Virus record (IMG/VR): IMGVR_UViG_3300015263_001238
Location: 1 to 51,849 of that record
Strand: one strand, 5' to 3'
Source of the DNA: a virus
Length of the DNA: 51,849 nucleotides
Under the pieces are notes generated by a model. That model saw only the letters and a list, made by a program, of their open reading frames with translations. It was not told where the DNA came from and did no database searches. Every line of letters begins with the position of its first letter. Positions within the stretch are counted from its first letter, which is position 1. A program made the position numbers and the translations under genes. Positions 25,698 through 33,923 of the stretch are shown one piece after another.

Positions 25698-28600
25698 CTA
25701 GTGATCCACTTGGTAGTTCAACCCTATACCACCAACACCAGGGCGAATATTCCTCCCCGATGTACCAGGAGTCGCCGCACTCGTCTTCATGTCCAAGGAC
25801 CTCAAGGATTCTTTCATCGACTCAGCGAGCTTTGCGAAGTCCCTCGTATACCAATCGGGCCAGTGCGTCGCTTCGTAGAGTTGGCGTTGCCCCTCCTCGA
25901 TGGTGTCCTTCTTGAAAGAAGTCCGCACATTCGGAGCACGCCCCTCGTCCAAAGCCCGTTGCTCTGCCGGCGTACGTTCAGTCGCGGCATAGGCTGCGGC
26001 CGCTGTCGTCTTCAGTTCCATGGCCATCACCTTGGAATCGACACGGATCCGCTTCATGATCCCTTGAACATACTTTCCAATCTCGGCAAATATGTCCTGG
26101 AAGATCCCCTTGAGTTGGGATTTCATGTCCATCGCCGCAGCCAGCACCTTGCTGAAAACCTCGCTCGCGATGACCGCGATGTTCTTGGACCCGGCAAACC
26201 TCTTGTCGAATTCCTCCCAGAACTTGGACAGGGCTTTCTGCGCCTCCTCGAAAGCCTTCGTAGATGTCGGACCAAGATCGATGAGCCCCTTCTGTATTTC
26301 CCCTAGTTTGGCAAGCAGCCCGAGGAACTCCTCCTTCACCACCTTCAAGTTCTCTTTGAAAGTCGTGGTGTTGATGTTGGCGATCTCGGTGAGCATACCT
26401 CTCGCCTCATCACTGGTGAACCCCAACTTCTGCACCTCTCCCTGCATATCCTGAGTAGCAGCCTTCCCCTTGTCGATCAGGGTCTTCATCTTCTCTTCTG
26501 TTCCCGTAATGAAGGTGTTGAGACCGTCGTTCAAACCACTCGACAACTTCAGTGATTCATCCTGCACCGTCTGCCGCAACGCGCCTGCCATCTCGTCGTA
26601 TCGCTGCCGAGTCGCATCGACTTGCGCTTGGATCTGGGTCTGGCTCAAATTCGAAGTGCTCTGGATAGCTAGGATCTCCCCCTCCATAGCCGCCTTCAGA
26701 TCCTCGAGCAAGAGTTTCGTCTTGCTGCGCGCCTCCTCGTTACCGGCGCTGATGCTCGCCACGATGTCCTGATTCGCCAAAGACCACGCGTCCGAGGTAG
26801 AACGCGCCACCATCTTCATGAAATCGGCAGACTTCTGCGCATCGAATCGCACCGATTCCCAATGCTGTGCCCAGTTCCCCGTCGAAATATCGATCTGCGT
26901 TTCCAGTTGGGTGTTGTAGTTCGCCGCCATGGCTTCCAGATCCTTGTAAGCCTTGGCCTGTTGCTCCCTCGTCATATTGTGTTTGTTCTGTTCGATCCAC
27001 AACGCTCTCGTCGCCACTTGATTCAACAGGTCCTCGCGCTGTTGTTCGAACCGGATCGCCGCTGCCATGTCCGTGGTTCGAATCTTGTCGATTCGATCTT
27101 TCGCCTGGGACATGGACTTCTCGATGGCCATACCCTGTAGACCGATGGTCTGTAATGACAAGCCGTACTGATCCCGATATTGCTGACTCGCCTCCCCGTA
27201 CTTCTGCATCGCTTCCTCCCACCCCTTCGTTCCCGCGCCTTTCCCCTGCTTCTCCAACATCTCCAGCTGACGGTTGTGCTCGGCCTGTAACTTGATCGCC
27301 TCACGGTATTGTTCCACGCCAGTGATTCGTCCGTAGTCGAGATCCTTGGCCGCGTGTACTGCTTTCACGACCTCCCCATGAGCATCCTGAACATACCTGA
27401 CAACGGCGTCCGCTGCTTTGACGATTTCTCCTCCGGTGGTCTTGGTCATACCCTTGTAGGTAGCGCTGACCTCGAGGGCCTTGAACCTGGCCAAATCGGC
27501 GCTGCTCGAGATCTGCTCCTGTACGCCCTTGGACATTCCGACCGCAGACGCAGAAGCTCTGGCCTGCCCCTGGTCCAACTTCTGATTCATATTCTCGGCC
27601 AGCTGTTCGACAAGCTTGGAATTCGTGAGCGCGCTACCCGTAATCGAATTCCACGCTGAAGAAGCGGCCCCTGACACCGTATTCCATGCTCGCTTCGCCG
27701 CGCCTGCTACGCTGTCCCAGATCCCACCAAAAAAGCCCTCTATGCGATTCCATGCAGATTCGATCCATCGAATGGGGGCGGTTACCACGATCTTGATCTT
27801 GTCCCAGACCCAACCAGCCCCTGTTTCTACAGCGTCCCAAACCCCAGAAAAGAAGTTCTTTACCCCTCCCCATACGGCTTCTATCGCCTTCACAGGAAGA
27901 AGGATGATGCTCTTTACGCCGTCCCACGCCTCCATCGCCGTCGATCCGATAGCATCCCAAATACTCGAAAAGAAATCTCCGATTGCCGCCCATGCAGGTT
28001 TGATGACGTGGTCCACTGGCCAAGTAAGGACTCCGCCGATCTGTTCCCACGCCCACGACGCTGTTGCCCTTATAGCCTCCCAGATGACACCAAACATCTT
28101 CACCGTACCCCACCAAATCGCCTTCGCGGTGTAGTAGGGCGCGAGAAGCCAATACTTCATGATCTTAGCAAACCATTTCACGCCTGCCGCAATCGTGTCC
28201 CAAAGCGCCTCGAAGAAACCAGAGATCGGCCCCCAGTATTTCTTGACGACGTAGGCTACACCCACAATCGCCAACCCGATCGCGGCCGCTAACGCGATGA
28301 ACGGAGCCCACGCGAGGAGAACTGGGACGGCCGCCGCGATCCAAGCCGCCGACGCCGATACAGCGGCAGCAACGAAACCCGCGGCTGTTGCCACTGCTCC
28401 GGCAATCATCGTGGCGTTGGCCACTACCCACGCCGCCGCAGTCCGAGTAGCAGACCATACGGCTTTGGCAGCCGCTTCCACGTACAGTGGGAGCATGACC
28501 GTTATCCACTCGTAAGCGTAGACGATCATCTCTTTCATCGTCGTCGCCCATGCAATCCCCGTACGGATCGCGCTCTTCACCGCAGCGGCGGCAGCCATGT

Positions 28601-31316
28601 ACTGTTGGGCGATAAAAGTCGCGACGGCCTTTATCGTGCCAATGACCCACTTCACAGACGCAACCGCCCATTTAGCAAAAATGAACCCAATCACGGCTAC
28701 CGCTACGCTCTTCAGCATGAAAAAGGCTGCTTCTATCGCTCCAAACCATTTCGGGAACCTCTGTTGAAGGTAGTCCTTCATTCCATCCAACACCTGGAAA
28801 GCCGCTGCCACCGCAGCCTGGAAAGCGCTGAGGAAGATGCCTGGTAGTTTGTAGAGTACGAACGCGATACCCCCAAGCGCATTCGGAAGAATCGTTCCCA
28901 CGAGTAGCGTCATGAGACGTCCGACGTACTCACCTATCTTTCCGAGGACGGCGTTCACCTCTTCCGGATACTTCTGCATGAGAGTTCCCAGCGCCACGAG
29001 ACCACCAATGATCAGCCAAGGCCCTGGGACAAGTTCGAAGAGGGCCTTCCCCACAACGCCAATACCCTTCGCCAAGGGAAGCATGATCCCGGCCAGCTTA
29101 CTCAGGATACCGAAGATCGGAGTGAACTTTCCTATGGCGAACGCGCCGATAATAAGCCCTGCCGAACCCCCCAGTGTTTCCTTGAGCTTCTGGTTGAATG
29201 GTTTCGAACCATCCGACCATATCTCTCCCATCGTACTCCACCACTCTTGGATATAGTTCTTTACGAAGGCAATCGCGGTCGTGACGGCGTACCGCAGCGC
29301 TGATCCGATTTTCTCTCCCCATTCAGCGGCTCTGCTCTTCCCCGCACCTCCTGGATCGATTCCCCCGATAAGGGTGTCCCATACGCCCCCTACGAAATCA
29401 TACACATGCGGAAGGAAACTCTTCAGACGTTCTAGTTGCTTACCTAGAAAATCCACGGACTGGGTGAATTTCTCCTTCACGGTGGTAGCTATGATCGCCA
29501 AAGCCTCGTCAGTGCTCTTCCCCTCCATACGCAATTTGGCAAACCACCCTATGGCGACAGCCAGTGCGGCAGCAATCAGGAACAGAGGAGACAAGAGCAT
29601 ATTGAAGCGGAATCCAAGAGAACCCAATACGCCGGCCATGGGCGTGACCTCTTTCAAGATCTCGCCGAGCACAGCCGCCATGGGGCGCAACGTCTTCGGA
29701 AGAAGAGCCATAACGCCTAGTTGATGCAATTCGGAGAACTTGGAAATCACCGCAGCGAGCGGACCGCCTCTCTCGACGAGACCCCGCAGTTGGTCATTGA
29801 ACTTGCTGAATTCCTTTCCTGTGTCACTGACGAATACACGCGCTTCCTTGCGCGCAATAGCCCTGAAACTCATTACGAAGGAGTCCTTGGCTAGTTCGAA
29901 AGAGTCCGCCAAGGTACGACCTGTTCGGTGTGCTTCCTTTCCAAGTTTTCCAAGGTCTGCTGGCGTCTTCTTGACGCTCTTCATCAGATCCAACGTGGCG
30001 TCATCGGCACTCCGGAAGAAGTTCACCAGTGTCGCCGCCTGATCTGGGCCAAACACTGACTCCATCTGTCCGTGGAGTAGTGTGAAATCTATGTCTTTCC
30101 CTACCCTCTTTGCATCCCTCACCATACCCGCCAGACCTGCGAGGAATTCATCAGGTCCTTGCGTCATCGTGTCGAACGCGACCCCGATGTCCCCAACAGA
30201 TATCCCGAGCGCCTTGTGAAACTGGTCGATGTCCGTCTGAGTGCCGGCGAACATCCCCTTGAACGTCTCCTTGGCCTTGATCATGGTCTCGGAGATCTGC
30301 ATTGCGCTTTCTCGAGCCTGATCCGAAGATTGCCCGACCTGCATGAACCCGGAAGCAAGGGCGGCTGTAGAAGCCGCATAGCTGGCCAAATCCTTGCTAT
30401 CCAGCGACTTCCCCATCATGGAAGCTCGACGCCGAAGAAGGTCCATCATCTTCGGCATATCATTCATTGCGGCCGTTACATCCCCGGAGATCTGTCCCAT
30501 CATCGTGAATGAACCGATGACCTGGTTGATCTGTTCATCGGTCATCCCGAATTCTTTTCGCATCCGAAGACCGGAGTTGCGCAAGACATCGGCATTCACG
30601 CCGAAGGCTGCACTGAATCTGGCTACTTCCTGCGCCGACTTGAAACCCATCGCACGCAGCTCATCGCCTGCCTCCGTCCACGCGCGTAAGGACAATGCCG
30701 CTGTGTTGGCATCGACATTCAAGCTCTTGGCCATCCCCGCCGCTCGTCCTGAAAACGCGGACAATGCTTTACCAGTGAATCCGAAGTTGGCGCCCGTAGC
30801 CCGCGTCGTAACGCTCAGTTGTTGCATCTCGGCTTCTAGGCCAATGGTGAGATTCCTTCCCGCCGTAGCGATGTTACCGATGCCGTCAGCGATGTCCTTC
30901 AACACCGATAGTTGAATCGATTGAATGAAGGTTTGCAGTTTGCTCTGACGAGCAATGGTATTCACCTTCTCCAAAGCGTCCCGGATGAAGTTGAACCCTC
31001 CCCCTATACGTCTTTGGGCGGATTCCATAACCGAAGAGTCGCTATGGAAACTGTCGGCGGCGTCGCGGCTGGCCTCGGGTAAGTCCTTTCCAAGACGCAT
31101 GGAGAGCGTCTCGACAGCCTCGGATAGTCGATTTATTGGATCCGCGCTACCGAGAGAAGCCGCTTTCCCGATGTCGGCTTTGTCGGCGGCTCGACCCATC
31201 TGAGCCATCGTCTCCGCCATGCGATCAAACCCGGCCGTAACCTGGTCTTGCTTGGCAGTAAGACCATTATCCTTGGCTCCAAAGGAGAACCCGAGTCCTA
31301 GAAAATTCAGGGCGAT
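25698..31316 (-). CDS. Tape measure protein (about 1872 aa), apparent ATC start
   Basis: The longest gene, placed between tail chaperone and baseplate genes, is the tape measure that sets tail length and passes into the host. Hydrophobic helices lie in the middle (AVAIGW, LIIGAFAIGKFTPIFGILSK, VAVIGFIFAKWAVAS) and a Trp-rich repeat block follows; the last third is coiled coil. The first ATG is at 31220 and has no ribosome-binding site. The frame continues upstream for 32 further convincing codons (NFLGLGFSFGAKDNGL) to ATC at 31316, ten bases after gaggag, with a CTG at 31310 as alternative. There is no ATG, GTG or TTG before the in-frame stop. The tape-measure call is certain; the start is not. 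Confidence 0.85.
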   Translation of the reverse strand: MALNFLGLGFSFGAKDNGLTAKQDQVTAGFDRMAETMAQMGRAADKADIGKAASLGSADPINRLSEAVETLSMRLGKDLPEASRDAADSFHSDSSVMESAQRRIGGGFNFIRDALEKVNTIARQSKLQTFIQSIQLSVLKDIADGIGNIATAGRNLTIGLEAEMQQLSVTTRATGANFGFTGKALSAFSGRAAGMAKSLNVDANTAALSLRAWTEAGDELRAMGFKSAQEVARFSAAFGVNADVLRNSGLRMRKEFGMTDEQINQVIGSFTMMGQISGDVTAAMNDMPKMMDLLRRRASMMGKSLDSKDLASYAASTAALASGFMQVGQSSDQARESAMQISETMIKAKETFKGMFAGTQTDIDQFHKALGISVGDIGVAFDTMTQGPDEFLAGLAGMVRDAKRVGKDIDFTLLHGQMESVFGPDQAATLVNFFRSADDATLDLMKSVKKTPADLGKLGKEAHRTGRTLADSFELAKDSFVMSFRAIARKEARVFVSDTGKEFSKFNDQLRGLVERGGPLAAVISKFSELHQLGVMALLPKTLRPMAAVLGEILKEVTPMAGVLGSLGFRFNMLLSPLFLIAAALAVAIGWFAKLRMEGKSTDEALAIIATTVKEKFTQSVDFLGKQLERLKSFLPHVYDFVGGVWDTLIGGIDPGGAGKSRAAEWGEKIGSALRYAVTTAIAFVKNYIQEWWSTMGEIWSDGSKPFNQKLKETLGGSAGLIIGAFAIGKFTPIFGILSKLAGIMLPLAKGIGVVGKALFELVPGPWLIIGGLVALGTLMQKYPEEVNAVLGKIGEYVGRLMTLLVGTILPNALGGIAFVLYKLPGIFLSAFQAAVAAAFQVLDGMKDYLQQRFPKWFGAIEAAFFMLKSVAVAVIGFIFAKWAVASVKWVIGTIKAVATFIAQQYMAAAAAVKSAIRTGIAWATTMKEMIVYAYEWITVMLPLYVEAAAKAVWSATRTAAAWVVANATMIAGAVATAAGFVAAAVSASAAWIAAAVPVLLAWAPFIALAAAIGLAIVGVAYVVKKYWGPISGFFEALWDTIAAGVKWFAKIMKYWLLAPYYTAKAIWWGTVKMFGVIWEAIRATASWAWEQIGGVLTWPVDHVIKPAWAAIGDFFSSIWDAIGSTAMEAWDGVKSIILLPVKAIEAVWGGVKNFFSGVWDAVETGAGWVWDKIKIVVTAPIRWIESAWNRIEGFFGGIWDSVAGAAKRAWNTVSGAASSAWNSITGSALTNSKLVEQLAENMNQKLDQGQARASASAVGMSKGVQEQISSSADLARFKALEVSATYKGMTKTTGGEIVKAADAVVRYVQDAHGEVVKAVHAAKDLDYGRITGVEQYREAIKLQAEHNRQLEMLEKQGKGAGTKGWEEAMQKYGEASQQYRDQYGLSLQTIGLQGMAIEKSMSQAKDRIDKIRTTDMAAAIRFEQQREDLLNQVATRALWIEQNKHNMTREQQAKAYKDLEAMAANYNTQLETQIDISTGNWAQHWESVRFDAQKSADFMKMVARSTSDAWSLANQDIVASISAGNEEARSKTKLLLEDLKAAMEGEILAIQSTSNLSQTQIQAQVDATRQRYDEMAGALRQTVQDESLKLSSGLNDGLNTFITGTEEKMKTLIDKGKAATQDMQGEVQKLGFTSDEARGMLTEIANINTTTFKENLKVVKEEFLGLLAKLGEIQKGLIDLGPTSTKAFEEAQKALSKFWEEFDKRFAGSKNIAVIASEVFSKVLAAAMDMKSQLKGIFQDIFAEIGKYVQGIMKRIRVDSKVMAMELKTTAAAAYAATERTPAEQRALDEGRAPNVRTSFKKDTIEEGQRQLYEATHWPDWYTRDFAKLAESMKESLRSLDMKTSAATPGTSGRNIRPGVGGIGLNYQVDH
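27700..28215 (-). repeat. Trp-rich repeat block of the tape measure
   Basis: About four divergent units of roughly 40 codons, each with a FF..(I/V)WD(A/S)(I/V) core followed by a second Trp and a hydrophobic turn (FFSSIWDAIG, FFSGVWDAVE, FFGGIWDSVA). Repeats of this type are common in tape measures, and their copy number relates to tail length. Confidence 0.65.
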
Positions 31317-31369
31317 GGCTACTGCGCTCCTCTCGAGTCTCTAGTCCCAGACGAGGCGATTCGGATGAG

Positions 31370-31385
31370 CGGACCACGTGGTCCG
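31370..31385. repeat. Palindrome CGGACCACGTGGTCCG between chaperone and tape measure
   Basis: A perfect 16-bp palindrome holding the repeated 12-mer. It abuts the stop of the frameshifted chaperone extension (TAA at 31386-31388) and lies 54 bases upstream of the inferred tape-measure start. As RNA it can form a six-pair stem with an ACGU loop. No T-run follows. Confidence 0.75.
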
Positions 31386-31565
31386 TTACCTATTCCGTCT
31401 TGCCTCGGCTTCCTGATGCCGCTTCTTTTCCAACTCATTCTTTCGACAAATCATCCGATGCCGCCTGGCAACGGGCATCGACATGATCGCATCGTAAGGA
31501 ATGTGGAAAGACTCCATCAGATAGAAGATCTCGCTCTCTAGCTCGTCTGGGATTCCGAAGGGAAA
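31386..31565 (-). CDS. C-terminal extension made by -1 frameshift of chaperone gene
   Basis: In the -1 frame relative to the chaperone gene, a conserved-looking segment runs from the slip site to TAA at 31386: FGIPDELESEIFYLMESF, then PYDAIMSMPVARRHRM and a Lys/Arg/Glu tail. The pattern resembles the C-terminal frames of tail assembly chaperones located just before the tape measure. The only internal ATG (31517) lacks a ribosome-binding site and would remove the LESEIFYL helix. A frameshift product of about 328 residues is thus more likely than a separate 43-residue protein. Confidence 0.55.
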   Translation of the reverse strand, partial: FPFGIPDELESEIFYLMESFHIPYDAIMSMPVARRHRMICRKNELEKKRHQEAEARRNR

Positions 31566-32371
31566 AAGAAGGACGACTGGCCTACATCCAGTTCCTGTTT
31601 GAAGGATGCCCCGCACTCTGGGCAGTCCAAGTCTACCTCGGTTTCCACCCCTCCCTCTACCTGTTCGAACGACTTCCGAAGAAAGGATCGATCCAAGGAG
31701 CCCAACTTCTTCACCGTATCCAGGTTTGGTCTCTTTCCGTCGATCTCCTGAACGCGCATCAAGATGGCGAGGGACAGCGAATCGGTTTTCTTCTTGTTGA
31801 GTTGATCGAGTTGTTCTTCGCCATGTCCAGTCATCGGCGTGAAGGTAACCTTCTTCTTGGAAGAAGGTAGAACGGCAGCATGAGTCCGCTTGTACGGGTC
31901 GTCCATTGATTGGATCTTCAAATCCGACAAGTCGATGGTATAGCTGGTCGAAGCTGCGCATGTCTTACACGCAGTCTTGAACGTGTAGGCGTCACCGACA
32001 GTAACCCGTCGAATCGCGAAGATGCAGAACAGACGATCTCCGACCGTAAGATCCTTGACCACCTTCGAAAGTTGACCCTTGTCCGTGATGGTGCCTACGC
32101 GCTCGACGCAGGAAGCAATGAGGTCATTGATCTTCTTGTTCCCCGGGATCTTCGGGTTGGCGAGCATGTCCTCTTCGTAACCCGTGATCTCGTGGACCTT
32201 CACTTCGCGGTGAAGATTTCCATCCGCGTCGATATACCCACAAGGAAGATCGAACACACCTACAGAAGACTTTGGCTCCTGGATCTGATTCAGGAGGATA
32301 GTCGCCGCGATGTTGGGATCGATCTTCGCATCGGGCACATCCTCACCCGGCATGATACTTTCGTCTGACAT
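31538..32371 (-). CDS. Zinc-binding tail assembly chaperone / T4-type baseplate protein (277 aa)
   Basis: The product resembles the T4 baseplate (gp26-type) protein group: an early LPCGYIDADGNLHREVKVHE strand, then EITGYEEDMLAN, a central helical stretch, and two cysteine pairs, ACKTC near residue 135 and CPECG near 254, which suggest a split zinc ribbon. Its position immediately before the tape measure is also that of the tail chaperone, and a likely -1 frameshift near its end supports this role. It may act in hub assembly, chaperoning the tape measure, or both. The ATG shares one base with the stop of the RHH gene (TAATG). Confidence 0.6.
   Translation of the reverse strand: MSDESIMPGEDVPDAKIDPNIAATILLNQIQEPKSSVGVFDLPCGYIDADGNLHREVKVHEITGYEEDMLANPKIPGNKKINDLIASCVERVGTITDKGQLSKVVKDLTVGDRLFCIFAIRRVTVGDAYTFKTACKTCAASTSYTIDLSDLKIQSMDDPYKRTHAAVLPSSKKKVTFTPMTGHGEEQLDQLNKKKTDSLSLAILMRVQEIDGKRPNLDTVKKLGSLDRSFLRKSFEQVEGGVETEVDLDCPECGASFKQELDVGQSSFFFPSESQTS
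31562..31568 (-). other. Candidate -1 ribosomal frameshift site C-TTT-TTC
   Basis: In the chaperone frame the sequence reads TTC TTT TTC CCT. Slipping back one base over C-TTT-TTC gives CTT TTT CCC and enters the frame of the conserved extension. The A-site codon re-pairs well (TTC to TTT) but the P-site has a first-base mismatch. It is a plausible but non-canonical heptamer, seven codons before the 0-frame stop. Confidence 0.5.
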
Positions 32372-32943
32372 TATACGCTCCTCTGGTCGTCTCGATCTTT
32401 TTCGGATTCATATACCATTACGAGGGCCTTCAGCGCCTCCGTCACAGACATGCCCCTCCGATCGAGCATGATCTTGAATGTGTCGTAGGTGGCTTTCGGT
32501 ACCCAGGCATTGATCTTCACATCGTCTACGCCTTCAACATCCTGGTATTGCTCCAAGTCGTCGAACTGCTTTTCTGACTGGAGATATCTCCCCATCAAAT
32601 AGCGAATGAGAGCACTCTTGGACTTGAATCCTCGGTCGGAGCACAGCCCGTTGCTCATGCGTTCGAACAACCGACGACTCACCCAGAAATTGATCGGTCG
32701 GTTGTCGGCGTGTTGCATCTTGGATCGATGAGCATCCGTCGCGATCTCGCACGCTCTACAGATGATATAGGCGTTGTCAGGAGATAGCTGACCCCCCGCT
32801 TCTTCTGGTACGATCATCTTGAGTGTAAGCTTCGCCCTGCTTCCACATCCGTTGCATCGGTTCCCTGTCCGTCTCCACACCTCCGCCTGCCAATCAGGAT
32901 TCGCGGCACAGCCCTCTTCGGAATGGCCTACTACAATCTCCAT
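32371..32943 (-). CDS. HNH-derived zinc knuckle with two ribbon-helix-helix domains (190 aa)
   Basis: Residues 28-72 have two CxxC pairs (C30/C33 and C62/C65) with GGQLSPDNAY between, which is the scaffold of an HNH nuclease; the histidines expected near LKMIVP are absent, so cleavage is unlikely. Two segments, 82-121 (RPINFWVSRRLFERM, then SKSALIRYLMGRYL) and 142-180 (VKINAWVPKATYDTFKIML, then SVTEALKALVMVYES), each show the strand-helix-helix pattern of RHH (Arc/CopG) DNA-binding domains. A DNA-binding regulator is the best reading. It overlaps the chaperone start and abuts the 77-residue gene. Confidence 0.6.
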   Translation of the reverse strand: MEIVVGHSEEGCAANPDWQAEVWRRTGNRCNGCGSRAKLTLKMIVPEEAGGQLSPDNAYIICRACEIATDAHRSKMQHADNRPINFWVSRRLFERMSNGLCSDRGFKSKSALIRYLMGRYLQSEKQFDDLEQYQDVEGVDDVKINAWVPKATYDTFKIMLDRRGMSVTEALKALVMVYESEKDRDDQRSV

Positions 32944-33177
32944 CTACGCCTCCTGCTTGTCGTCGTAGTACAAATCGAAGAAATCCTCGTACTCCGCTGG
33001 AATAGTGTAATCCCCGCCGATTGGAAACTGTCGGCGTAGCATCGCGCGATCTCCACCCAAAGGGACAGGGAAAGCACCTACATTAGCCGACACGGTCTGT
33101 TCGTTCTGCTGCTGTAGGAGGGCCTCGGTGTCCAAGGTTTCCCAACGAGCCGATCCTGATCTGGTGTGTCTCGACAT
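32944..33177 (-). CDS. Small acidic hypothetical protein (77 aa)
   Basis: A 77-residue protein, MSRHTRSGSARWETLD at the start and YEDFFDLYYDDKQEA at the acidic end. There are no cysteines or membrane segments. Its stop abuts the ATG of the RHH gene, so they are probably made together. The 51 bases upstream, to the HAD-like gene, hold no clear terminator or promoter. Function is unknown. Confidence 0.5.
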   Translation of the reverse strand: MSRHTRSGSARWETLDTEALLQQQNEQTVSANVGAFPVPLGGDRAMLRRQFPIGGDYTIPAEYEDFFDLYYDDKQEA

Positions 33178-33228
33178 GGCTAAACGTTACCACCAAATCG
33201 CCCGTTACACCAGGAAAGAAGTATAGAA

Positions 33229-33597
33229 TCAGGAGTTCCCGGAATTTTTCCAATCGTCCGAGTCGTACGGAAGATCGCAGGGCATGAGTAACAACCCTAG
33301 GTTCGCTCCTGTAGAAGCGGCATAGGCTGCGTGGTCATCCAAGTGCAAATCGATTCCAAGTTGCTTCCTCGATACGATCTTGCAGCGCTCTCCATCCCGA
33401 CCCCAATTCGCACTATGAACCCTCTCGGCGGGGATCTGGATATCATTGGCCGCTAGTAACGCTATGGCGCGCTCAGTAGGCATATCCGTCAGGATATAGA
33501 CCTCGACATCCTCGGATCGCTCCAAGGCGCGAACGAGTGGAACAAATACCTGCGGGGCACGAGACAACAGCCCTCCAATGTCGAAAGATACTCGCAT
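33229..33597 (-). CDS. Degenerate HAD-like protein (122 aa)
   Basis: ATG at 33597 has gaggg eight bases upstream; a TTG at 33612 overlapping the upstream stop is the alternative. The layout recalls the HAD phosphatase fold: strand plus Asp in RVSFDIGGLL (motif I, with the second Asp replaced by Gly), VYILTDMP (motif II Thr), a Lys near IVSRKQLGID, and LHLDDH (motif III acidic pair). Loss of the second motif I Asp makes phosphatase activity doubtful. It may be a nucleotide-binding or degraded nucleotidase-like protein linked to the reductase upstream. Confidence 0.5.
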   Translation of the reverse strand: MRVSFDIGGLLSRAPQVFVPLVRALERSEDVEVYILTDMPTERAIALLAANDIQIPAERVHSANWGRDGERCKIVSRKQLGIDLHLDDHAAYAASTGANLGLLLMPCDLPYDSDDWKNSGNS

Positions 33598-33608
33598 CGT
33601 AGACACCC

Positions 33609-33914
33609 TCAAAGCGCGCTGCTAATGAGATCCCCATGAACACGGATTGCATCGGAAAGGCGTTTCCGGGCAGTAGCGAGTACGTCTGCGAGACGTGCGG
33701 CATCATTCGACCCGGCGAGCCGTGCCTTCGTCACATCCGTTTCCGCGACAACAACCTCTACCGCAGCCAGCAAGACATCGGGTCCTGCCTGAATGAGAGC
33801 ATCTCCGCCTACAAGAACATTCGCCAGCAACCCCGCGGCATACGAGTATCTCGTAACAACACTGGAGAGCGTATGACACCTTTCCTTTAGATCTTGGATG
33901 TCCTTCTCAGTCAT
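33609..33914 (-). CDS. Small helical hypothetical protein (101 aa)
   Basis: A 101-residue, Ala/Leu/Val-rich protein that should be almost wholly helical (LKERCHTLSSVV, ALIQAGPDVLLAAVEVVVAE, AARLADVLATARKRLS). Its ribosome-binding site (gaggt) overlaps the stop region of the ribonucleotide reductase gene, suggesting coupling. No clear membrane span, no catalytic motif. A small accessory to nucleotide metabolism is possible but unsupported. Confidence 0.5.
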   Translation of the reverse strand: MTEKDIQDLKERCHTLSSVVTRYSYAAGLLANVLVGGDALIQAGPDVLLAAVEVVVAETDVTKARLAGSNDAARLADVLATARKRLSDAIRVHGDLISSAL

Positions 33915-33923
33915 CTCGTGACC

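Noticed and set aside
31386-31517. Independent 43-residue gene starting at ATG 31517
   Set aside because: There is no ribosome-binding site, and the conserved-looking sequence begins upstream of that ATG, so the frameshift product is preferred. It is not excluded.
32371-32943. HNH homing endonuclease
   Set aside because: The zinc scaffold is present but the catalytic histidines are not seen, and two DNA-binding domains follow. A binding role is more likely than cleavage.
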